From NCBI GenBank assembly GCA_016716005.1, contig JADJXE010000001.1:509001-573000 (forward strand): 64,000 nt of DNA. The letters run 5' to 3'. How positions within the stretch are numbered: position 1 is the first letter of the stretch; the number at the start of each line of letters is the position of its first letter. Origin of the DNA: Acidimicrobiales bacterium. GTDB taxonomy: Bacteria > Actinomycetota > Acidimicrobiia > Acidimicrobiales > JADJXE01. The position numbers and the translations under genes were made by a program. Shown here one piece after another: positions 57,643-64,000 of the stretch. The notes beneath the pieces are model-generated. The model had not been told where the DNA came from and did no database searches. It saw only the letters and a list, made by a program, of their open reading frames with translations.

Positions 57643-59190
57643 GTGAACGCCGCCCTCTCCGCCGCCGTCCTGGTCGCGACCCTGGCCGCGATGGTGCCGG
57701 CCTCGCTGCGCTGGCTCCGGGTGGCCCAGCGCGAGCACTACGGGCCCGGTGCGGCCCTGCGCTTCGCGCTGCGGTGGTGGACGGTCACCCCGGCGAACCG
57801 TGCCCTCGGCCTGGCCGGCCTGGCCGGCGCGGCCGCGAGCCCGGTGTGGTTGCCGGCCGGGCTCGTCACCGCCGTCGCGGTCGCGTCCGGCCCCCTGGGG
57901 CTCGCGGTGAGGGGCCGCACCTCGCGACTCGCCTGGACTCGACGGCTGCGCACCCTGGCGGTCGTGCTCGCCGCCCTCGACCTCCTGCTGGTCGTGCTGG
58001 TGGGCGCGCTCACCGGGTCGCTGGCGGCTGCCGCGGCCGCGGCGACGCTGGCCGCCGCCCTGCAGCCCTGGCTGGTCGACGCCGCCCTCGCCGTCACGGC
58101 CCCGTTCGAGCGCCGCGCTGCGCGGCGCTACGTGGACCGAGCCCGCGAGCGGCTGCGCCGGGTGCAGCCCAGCATCGTGGCCATCACCGGCAGCTACGGC
58201 AAGACGTCCACCAAGCAGTACGTGCGCCACCTCGTCTCGGCGGCCCGGTCGGTCGTCGCCAGCCCGGCCAGCTTCAACAACGCGGCCGGCCTCTCCCGCG
58301 CCGTCAACGAGGGCCTCACGCCCGGCACCGAGGTGTTCGTCGCCGAGATGGGGATGTGGGGCCCCGGCGAGATCCGGTCGCTGTGCACGTGGGTCGAGCC
58401 CGCGGTGGCCGTGATCACCGCCATCGGGCCCGTGCACCTCGAGCGGGTGGGCTCGCTCGACGGCATCGTGGCGGCCAAGGCGGAGATCGTCGAGCGAGCG
58501 CCCGTGGCGGTGCTGAACGTCGACGCCCACGGCCTCGCCGCCGTGGCCGACGGGGCCGAGGCCCGGGGCGCACGGGTCGTGCGGTGCTCCACCACCGACC
58601 CCTCGGCCGACGTGGTGGCCGCCACCGCTCCCGGCGGCGACACCGTCGTCACCGCGGGAGGCCGGCGCCTCGGGCAGGTCCCGGCCGGCTCGGCGCAGCC
58701 CGGCAACGTGGCGTGCGCGGTGGGCGTGGCCATCGCCCTCGGCGTCGATCTCGACCTGGTCGCGCCGCGGCTGCCCACGCTTCCCGTGCCCGAGCACCGC
58801 CAGGAGGTCGTGACGACGGCCCGGGGGGTGACCGTGGTCGACAACACCTTCAGCTCCAACCCGGCCAGCGCCGACGCGTCGCTCCGCCTGCTCGAGCGGC
58901 TCGGCCGCCCGAACCGTCGCCGGGTGGTGGTGACCCCGGGGATGGTCGAGCTGGGGCGCCTCCAGTACGGTGAGAACGAGGCCTTCGGCGAGGCGATCGG
59001 CCGCGTGGCCACCGACCTCGTCGTGGTCGGCCGCACCAACCGTCGCCCGCTCGTCGCCGGCGCCACCGGCGGCGGCGCGACCGTGCGGGTGGTGGCCACC
59101 CGGGACGAGGCGGTCGCCTGGGTGCGAGACGAGCTGGGCGACGGCGACGCCGTGCTCTACGAGAACGATCTTCCCGACCACTACCCGTGA
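57643..59190 (+). CDS. Membrane-anchored MurF-like Mur ligase
   Basis: This 515-residue protein has about four hydrophobic segments in its first 150 residues, then the central Mur ligase domain: ITGSYGKTSTKQ (K187), ASFNNAAGLSRAVNEG, AEMGMWGPGEI (E235) and ITAIGPVHLERVGSLDGIV, followed by a C-terminal domain with VVDNTFSSNPASADASL, TPGMVELGRLQYGEN and the end LYENDLPDHYP. The ATP site is MurF-like, but the normal N-terminal UDP-MurNAc-tripeptide domain is missing and replaced by the membrane part. It should ligate an amino acid or peptide to a carboxylate on a membrane-held acceptor. The Ddl-like gene follows after 10 bases. The cytosolic MurF of cell wall synthesis is presumably elsewhere. 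Confidence 0.85.
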   Translation: MNAALSAAVLVATLAAMVPASLRWLRVAQREHYGPGAALRFALRWWTVTPANRALGLAGLAGAAASPVWLPAGLVTAVAVASGPLGLAVRGRTSRLAWTRRLRTLAVVLAALDLLLVVLVGALTGSLAAAAAAATLAAALQPWLVDAALAVTAPFERRAARRYVDRARERLRRVQPSIVAITGSYGKTSTKQYVRHLVSAARSVVASPASFNNAAGLSRAVNEGLTPGTEVFVAEMGMWGPGEIRSLCTWVEPAVAVITAIGPVHLERVGSLDGIVAAKAEIVERAPVAVLNVDAHGLAAVADGAEARGARVVRCSTTDPSADVVAATAPGGDTVVTAGGRRLGQVPAGSAQPGNVACAVGVAIALGVDLDLVAPRLPTLPVPEHRQEVVTTARGVTVVDNTFSSNPASADASLRLLERLGRPNRRRVVVTPGMVELGRLQYGENEAFGEAIGRVATDLVVVGRTNRRPLVAGATGGGATVRVVATRDEAVAWVRDELGDGDAVLYENDLPDHYP

Positions 59191-59200
59191 GGCACGCAGC

Positions 59201-60307
59201 ATGAGTCGACCGGCGGTCATCTTCGGCGGGCCCTCGCCCGAGCACGACGTGAGCATCCTCACCGGGCTGCAGGCGGCCCGGGCCCTGCTCGACGCCGGCA
59301 CGGCGGTCGAGGCGCTCTACTGGTCCACGGCCGGCGAGTGGTTCCAGGTCGACCCCACCCTCGAGGCGTCGTCGTTCCTCGGTGGCGTGCCGGCCCGCTC
59401 GCCGCGCGCCGAGCTGGTGGCCGGACCGGGGGGAGGCTTCACCGTCGAGGGGCGGCTCGGACGGCGCAACCGCCTCGACCTCGACACCTTCCTCGTCTGC
59501 TGCCACGGCGGGCCGGGCGAGGACGGCAGCCTGCAGGCCGCCCTCGACCTGGCCGGGCTGCGGTACACGGGCCCGTCGGCGCCGGGCGCCGCCCTCGGCA
59601 TGGACAAGCTCGCCTTCGGCGGGGTGGTCGCGTCGGCCGGCCTGGCCACCCTCCCCCGCCGGGCCCTCACCCTGGACGGGCCGGCACCGGGGTTCGAGCC
59701 GCCGTACATCGTCAAGCCGCGCTACGGCGGCTCGTCGATCGGCATCGAGGTGGTGGAGAACCTCGACACCGCCCGCGCCCTGCTGCGCACGCAGCCGCAC
59801 CTGCGGGCCGGCGCCGTGGTCGAGCCGTACCTCCCCGACGCCCTCGACCTGAACATCAGCGTCCGCACCTGGCCCGAGCCGGCCCTGTCGAGCATCGAGC
59901 GCCCCCTGCGCCGCAACGCCGCCGGCGCGATCTACACCTACGCCGACAAGTACCTGGGCGGCGAGGGCCTCTCGAGCGCCCCGCGGGAGCTCCCGGCCCA
60001 GGTGCCCGAAGCGGTGACGGCCGGCATCACCGGAGCAGCACGGGTGCTGGTCGATGCGGCCGCGGTGCGGGGGGTGGCCCGGATCGACTTCCTCTGGTCC
60101 GGCGACGACGTGTGGGTGAACGAGATCAACACCATCCCCGGGGCCCTGGCCTGGTACTTCTGGGCCGAGCGGGGCCTGCCCATCGCCGGGCTGCTCTCGG
60201 CCCTGCTCGACGAGGCCGCCCAGGGACCGGCCCGCGTGTGGTCGGTCGAGGGCGCCGACGGCACCGCGCTCCGGGCCGCGGGCAGCATCGCCAGCAAGCT
60301 GGCCTAG
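59201..60307 (+). CDS. D-alanine-D-alanine ligase-like ATP-grasp enzyme
   Basis: This 368-residue enzyme has the Ddl pattern FGGPSPEHDVSILTG (E14), YIVKPRYGGSSIGIEVVEN, IYTYADKYL (the Tyr that marks D-Ala as acceptor in Ddl), RIDFLW and the metal site VNEINTIPG (N307, E308, N310). The loop after IPG, which in Ddl holds HSxYP for the second D-Ala, reads ALAWYFW, so the second substrate may differ. It follows the MurF-like gene after 10 bases, as ddl and murF often do, suggesting that it makes the dipeptide which that ligase uses. The ATG is the first residue of the domain. Confidence 0.87.
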   Translation: MSRPAVIFGGPSPEHDVSILTGLQAARALLDAGTAVEALYWSTAGEWFQVDPTLEASSFLGGVPARSPRAELVAGPGGGFTVEGRLGRRNRLDLDTFLVCCHGGPGEDGSLQAALDLAGLRYTGPSAPGAALGMDKLAFGGVVASAGLATLPRRALTLDGPAPGFEPPYIVKPRYGGSSIGIEVVENLDTARALLRTQPHLRAGAVVEPYLPDALDLNISVRTWPEPALSSIERPLRRNAAGAIYTYADKYLGGEGLSSAPRELPAQVPEAVTAGITGAARVLVDAAAVRGVARIDFLWSGDDVWVNEINTIPGALAWYFWAERGLPIAGLLSALLDEAAQGPARVWSVEGADGTALRAAGSIASKLA

Positions 60308-60447
60308 GTGCTCGCGCCGGCGGTCGGCGTAACCCGGCCGCCGGTGGGCAGGTCACACCCTGGCCTCCGAGCGGGGCCGGTCGCGCCCGCAGCCGGGGCT
60401 CCCGCGCTCGACACCGCGCCCCGGCGCGCCGACTAGACAGGAGCCTC

Positions 60448-62847
60448 GTGCCCCGCACCCGCCGCCTGCCCCGGATCGCCGACGCCCTCGACGGCCGGCG
60501 GATCGCCGTCACCGGGTCGACCGGGTTCCTCGGCACGGCGCTGGTCGAGCGGCTCCTCCGCAGCGTGCCCGGCTGCGAGGTCGTGCTGCTGGTGCGGGCC
60601 GGTCGGCGCTCCACCGCCGCCCAGCGGGTGCAGCGCGAGGTGCTCCGCAACGACGCCTTCGGCCGACTGCGCGCCGAGCTGGGCGAGCGGTTCGCCGACG
60701 AGACGGCGAGGCGGCTGCAGGTGATCACCGGCGACGTGGGCGCCGACGGCCTCGGCCTCGACGAGGCCGACCGGGCCGCGCTCGCGGCCTGCGACCTGGT
60801 GATCCACTCGGCCGCCACGGTGAGCTTCGACTCCCCGCTCGACAGCGCGGTCGAGGTGAACCTGCTCGGCCCCAGCCGGATCGCCGCCACCCTCCAGGAC
60901 CTCGGGGTCGCGCCCCACCTGATCTCGGTGTCGACCTGCTACGTCGCCGGCACCAGGCGGGGCCGGGCCCCCGAGGAGCTCCTCGCCGACGGCAGCTTCG
61001 ACCTGACCGTGCCCTGGCGCGCCGAGGTCGACGCCGCCCGCCGCGCCCGCTCCGACGCCGAGGCCGAGAGCCGGACGCCCGAGATGCTCGCCCGGTTCCG
61101 CAAGCAGGCCCGCACCGAGCTCGGGGCCGCCGGGATCCCCCTGCTCGCCGACAAGACCGAGCAGATGCGGGTCCGCTGGGTGACCGACCGGATGGTCGAG
61201 GCCGGCCGGGCCCGCGCCACGTCGCTCGGGTGGCCCGACGCCTACGCCTACACCAAGGCCCTGGGAGAGGCCGCCCTGGCCGAGACCCACGGGCCGGTCC
61301 CCACCACCATCGTGCGGCCCTCGATCATCGAGTCGGCCCTGGCCGAGCCCCACCCGGGGTGGATCCGCGGCTTCCGCATGGCCGAGCCGGTGATCATCTC
61401 CTACGCGCGCGGGCTGCTGAAGCAGTTCCCGGGGGTCCCCGAGGGCACCGTCGACGTCATCCCCGTCGACCTGGTGGTGGGCGCCCTCTGCGCGGTGGCG
61501 GCGAAGGGGCCCGAGGCCGACGCGGCCAAGCCGCCCGTGTACCAGGTGGCCTCCGGCTCGGTGAACCCGCTGAAGTACCGCACCCTGGTGGAGCACGGGC
61601 GCGACTTCTTCACCCGCAACCCCATCTACGACGCCGCCGGCCAGCCGATCGTGGTGCCCGACTGGTCGTTCCCCGGCCGGGGCGAGGTCCAGGGCCAGCT
61701 GCACCGGGCCAAGCGGCTGCTGGAGCGGGCCGAGCGAGCGCTCAACGCCCTCCCGCTGCGGGGCCGGCGGGCCGAGCTGTCCGCCACCGTGGAGGAGCGC
61801 CGCCAGGAGGTGGAGCGGGCGCTCGGCTACGTCGAGCTCTACGGCGCCTACGCCGAGTGCGAGGCCATCTACGGGGTCGAGCGCCTCCTCGCCCTGTGGG
61901 ACCGGGTGCAGGTCGCGGACCGCTCGGAGTTCTGCTTCGACCCGCGCGTCATCGACTGGACCCACTACGCCCTCGACGTGCACCTGCCCTCGGTGGTGGA
62001 GCACGCCCGCGTGCGCACCACCCCCGGCACCAAGGGCGGCCCCACGCGCGAGGAGCGCTTGCGCGCCGCGGTGCTCGCCCCCGAGCGCCACCTCGCGGTG
62101 TTCGACCTGGAGAACACCCTCATCGCGTCGAACGTGGTCGACAGCTACGCCTGGCTGGCCACCCGCCGGCTGCCCCGCCAGGACCGGCTCCGCTTCGTCG
62201 CTCGCACCCTGGCCGAGGCCCCGCGGCTGCTGGCACTCGACCGCCGAGACCGGGGCGACTTCCTGCGCTACTTCTACCGCCGCTACGACGGTGCACCGGC
62301 GGCGCAGCTCGACGAGGACGCTCGCGAGCTGCTCTCGGCCCTGCTCCTCACCAAGAGCTTCCCCGCCGCCATCCGGCGGGTGCGCGAGCACCGGGCCCTC
62401 GGCCACCGGACCCTGCTCATCACGGGTGCGCTCGACGTGGTGGTCGCCCCCATCGCACCGCTGTTCGACGACGTCGTGTGCGCCCGGATGACCACCCGCC
62501 CCGGCCCGCGTGGCCCGGTGCTGACCGGCGAGCTGCGGGAGGCCCCGCCCACCGGCGAGGCACGGGCCGACGTGATGGCCGAGTACACCGCGGCCCACGG
62601 CCTCGACCTGGCCGAGACGGTGGCCTACGCCGACTCCACCAGCGACCTGCCCATGCTGGAGGTGGCCGGCTTCCCGGTGGCGGTGAACCCCGAGACCAGA
62701 CTGGCGGCCCTGGCCCGCAAGCGGGGCTGGCTGGTCGAGAACTGGGAGAAGGCCCCCGGCGGGCCCCGGCCGCTGCTGCCCATCGGGCCCGAGCGGCGCG
62801 CCAACCGGCTCCGGGCCCCGCACGACGCCGCCGAGGTCCGACGGTGA
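60448..62847 (+). CDS. Fatty acyl-CoA reductase-like SDR fused to HAD-IB hydrolase
   Basis: This 799-residue protein joins two domains. The first (about 12-500) is an NAD(P)-binding reductase of the male-sterility/FAR type: VTGSTGFLGTALVERLL, ISVSTCYVAGT and the catalytic pair Y266/K270 (YAYTK), which in FAR proteins reduce acyl-CoA to aldehyde or alcohol. The second (about 548-760) is a HAD-IB phosphatase-like domain: VFDLENTLIAS with D553 but Glu at the usual second Asp (E555), LLITGALDVVV and ADSTSDLPML (D729, D733). The reductase could act on a lipid and the HAD part on its phosphate. GTG 60448 has ACAGGAG just upstream; the stop overlaps the next gene. A 140-base gap separates it from the Ddl-like gene. 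Confidence 0.83.
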   Translation: MPRTRRLPRIADALDGRRIAVTGSTGFLGTALVERLLRSVPGCEVVLLVRAGRRSTAAQRVQREVLRNDAFGRLRAELGERFADETARRLQVITGDVGADGLGLDEADRAALAACDLVIHSAATVSFDSPLDSAVEVNLLGPSRIAATLQDLGVAPHLISVSTCYVAGTRRGRAPEELLADGSFDLTVPWRAEVDAARRARSDAEAESRTPEMLARFRKQARTELGAAGIPLLADKTEQMRVRWVTDRMVEAGRARATSLGWPDAYAYTKALGEAALAETHGPVPTTIVRPSIIESALAEPHPGWIRGFRMAEPVIISYARGLLKQFPGVPEGTVDVIPVDLVVGALCAVAAKGPEADAAKPPVYQVASGSVNPLKYRTLVEHGRDFFTRNPIYDAAGQPIVVPDWSFPGRGEVQGQLHRAKRLLERAERALNALPLRGRRAELSATVEERRQEVERALGYVELYGAYAECEAIYGVERLLALWDRVQVADRSEFCFDPRVIDWTHYALDVHLPSVVEHARVRTTPGTKGGPTREERLRAAVLAPERHLAVFDLENTLIASNVVDSYAWLATRRLPRQDRLRFVARTLAEAPRLLALDRRDRGDFLRYFYRRYDGAPAAQLDEDARELLSALLLTKSFPAAIRRVREHRALGHRTLLITGALDVVVAPIAPLFDDVVCARMTTRPGPRGPVLTGELREAPPTGEARADVMAEYTAAHGLDLAETVAYADSTSDLPMLEVAGFPVAVNPETRLAALARKRGWLVENWEKAPGGPRPLLPIGPERRANRLRAPHDAAEVRR

Positions 62848-64000
62848 GAGCCCTCCGCTTCGAGCGATCGGTGCCCCGCTACGCCGCCGCCATGGTCGCG
62901 GGCCGCCTCCAGCCGGGCGGCGGGGCCCGCTTCGGGCCGCTCTCGCTGGTCGACGAGCCCCCTCCGGACCTGCCCGGCGACGGGTGGGTCCGGATCCGAC
63001 CCCGACTGGCCGGGATCTGCGGCTCCGACCTCTCGACGATCGACGGCGCGGCCGCCCGCTACTTCGAGCCCATCGTGTCGTTCCCCTTCGTGCCCGGCCA
63101 CGAGGTGGTGGCCGACCTCGACGGGTCCGACGGACCGGCCACCGGCGCTCGGGTGGTGCTCGAGCCGGTCCTGGGCTGCGTCGCCCGGGCCGTCCAGCCC
63201 CCGTGCGCAGCCTGCGCGCGCGGTGATCTGGGTGGCTGCGAGCGGGTGGCGTTCGGCGCCATCGCCCCCGGCCTGCAGACCGGGTTCTGCTGCGACACCG
63301 GTGGCGGGTGGTCGACCGAGCTGGTGGCCCACGGCAGCCAGCTCCACACCGTTCCCGCCGACATGAGCGACGAGGCCGCGGTGATGGTGGAGCCCACGGC
63401 GTGCGCCGTGCACGCCGCGCTGCGGTGCGAGGTCGAGCCGGGCGACGTCGTGGCCGTGGTGGGCGCCGGCACCCTCGGCCTGCTCACCCTGGCGAGCCTC
63501 CGGCAGCTCACCGAGCCTGCCCGGCTCATCATCGGCGCCAAGCATCCGGCCCAGCGCCGGCTCGCGACCGAGCTCGGGGCCGACGTGGTGGCCCAGCCCC
63601 ACGAGCTGATCCGGGCCGTTCGGCGCGCCACCGGCTCGCTGGCGGCCGGCAGCCAGCTCACCGGCGGCGCCGACGTCGTCGTCGACTGCGTCGGCTCCAA
63701 CGAGAGCCTCGCCGAGGCGCTGCGGATGGTCCGACCCCGGGGGCGGGTGGTGCTGGTGGGCATGCCCGCCACGGTGGACGTGGAGCTCACCTCGCTGTGG
63801 CATCGCGAGGTCGACCTGCGGGGCGCCTACGCGTACGGCACCGAGGTGATCGCCGGGCGGGGCGCGGTTCGCACGTTCGACCTGGCCTTCGAGCTTGTGC
63901 AGGCCGCGCGCCTCGACCGGCTCGTGACCGCCCGCTACCCCATCGACCGGTTCGAGGACGCGGTCGCCCACGCCGCCCAGGCCGGCCGGCGCGGCGCCGT
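62844..64000 (+). CDS. Zinc-dependent alcohol dehydrogenase (cut by window end)
   Basis: The first 385 residues of a medium-chain dehydrogenase are visible. Catalytic zinc ligands are C59 (AGICGSDL), H86 and E87 (PGHEVV); structural cysteines are C112, C121, C124 and C132 in GCVARAVQPPCAACARG...C. The NAD loop is VGAGTLGLLTLASL and a D-V-D-C segment follows. GTG 62844 overlaps the stop of the FAR/HAD gene (GTGA), so the two are coupled; an aldehyde-alcohol step in the same lipid pathway is the natural guess. No stop is reached by base 64000, although the length is already near that of a complete enzyme. Confidence 0.88.
   Translation, partial: MRALRFERSVPRYAAAMVAGRLQPGGGARFGPLSLVDEPPPDLPGDGWVRIRPRLAGICGSDLSTIDGAAARYFEPIVSFPFVPGHEVVADLDGSDGPATGARVVLEPVLGCVARAVQPPCAACARGDLGGCERVAFGAIAPGLQTGFCCDTGGGWSTELVAHGSQLHTVPADMSDEAAVMVEPTACAVHAALRCEVEPGDVVAVVGAGTLGLLTLASLRQLTEPARLIIGAKHPAQRRLATELGADVVAQPHELIRAVRRATGSLAAGSQLTGGADVVVDCVGSNESLAEALRMVRPRGRVVLVGMPATVDVELTSLWHREVDLRGAYAYGTEVIAGRGAVRTFDLAFELVQAARLDRLVTARYPIDRFEDAVAHAAQAGRRGA

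Noticed and set aside
60308..60447. 140-base gap before the FAR-HAD gene
   Set aside because: I looked for an extra small gene, promoter or RNA; apart from the ribosome site near its end and a weak CCGGCGG/CCGCCGG stem I see nothing that I can support.

Overview
The window is one continuous stretch of very GC-rich chromosome with tightly packed genes on both strands, many GTG starts and many 1-4 bp start/stop overlaps. The gene set points to an actinobacterium: a mycothiol enzyme (mshC), an F420-NADP reductase and an F420-type LLM oxidoreductase, an InhA-like enoyl reductase, and a thrS-HIT gene pair arranged as in mycobacteria. Cell-wall-binding repeats (CWB2), non-mycobacterial wall genes and the general style make Acidimicrobiia my best guess; this is inference from content, not a phylogeny. 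I see no insertion sequence, phage, integrase or CRISPR array, and no gap over 300 bases without a gene.

Layout. 1-9.3 kb: a small membrane protein, a lipid hydroxylase, thrS with a HIT (Ap4A-phosphorylase-like) gene and a membrane protein, plsC, mshC, npdG divergent from fabI/inhA, then a phosphotransferase with a DUF6285 partner. 9.3-16.9 kb: an M23 wall hydrolase, a heterodimeric ABC exporter with one degenerate ATP site, a benzoylformate-decarboxylase-like ThDP enzyme and a lone ABC ATPase. 17-25 kb: small secreted or anchored proteins, a 1110-residue penicillin-acylase/CWB2 fusion, pfkA, a CapA-like protein and tRNA-Val(CAC). 25-32 kb: an amidase, two VOC proteins, a J-domain protein apparently lacking a standard start codon, a coiled-coil membrane protein, an AGPS-like flavoprotein and DedA. 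32-36.4 kb: a P-type cation ATPase whose leader carries a yybP-ykoY (Mn2+) riboswitch, divergent from a Na+/Ca2+-type exchanger. 36.4-41.7 kb: a second M23 hydrolase, PhoD phosphatase, pirin, a DUF2087 regulator and a D-2-hydroxyacid dehydrogenase.

41.8-51.6 kb is a coherent polyamine region: aldehyde dehydrogenase, class III aminotransferase and alanine dehydrogenase run towards a five-gene operon of an amidohydrolase plus potA-potD-potB-potC. Together these can import a polyamine, transaminate it, oxidise the aminoaldehyde and recycle alanine. 51.8-55.5 kb holds an LLM oxidoreductase with a triplicated 3' end, and two coupled HtrA-type proteases without signal peptides facing an HxlR regulator across a near-perfect palindrome. 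55.5-64 kb holds an MFS exporter and then an alpha/beta hydrolase, a membrane-anchored MurF-like ligase without the usual substrate domain, a Ddl-like ATP-grasp ligase, a fatty-acyl-reductase/HAD fusion and a zinc alcohol dehydrogenase cut by the window edge. This last block is my best candidate for an undescribed pathway.

Regulatory style. At least fifteen genes have a TANNNT -10-like hexamer ending only 6-9 bases before the start codon, so their transcripts are probably leaderless; other genes have clear GGAGG sites. Two genes (ABC exporter subunit 1 and the J-domain protein) appear to begin at ATC or ACG.
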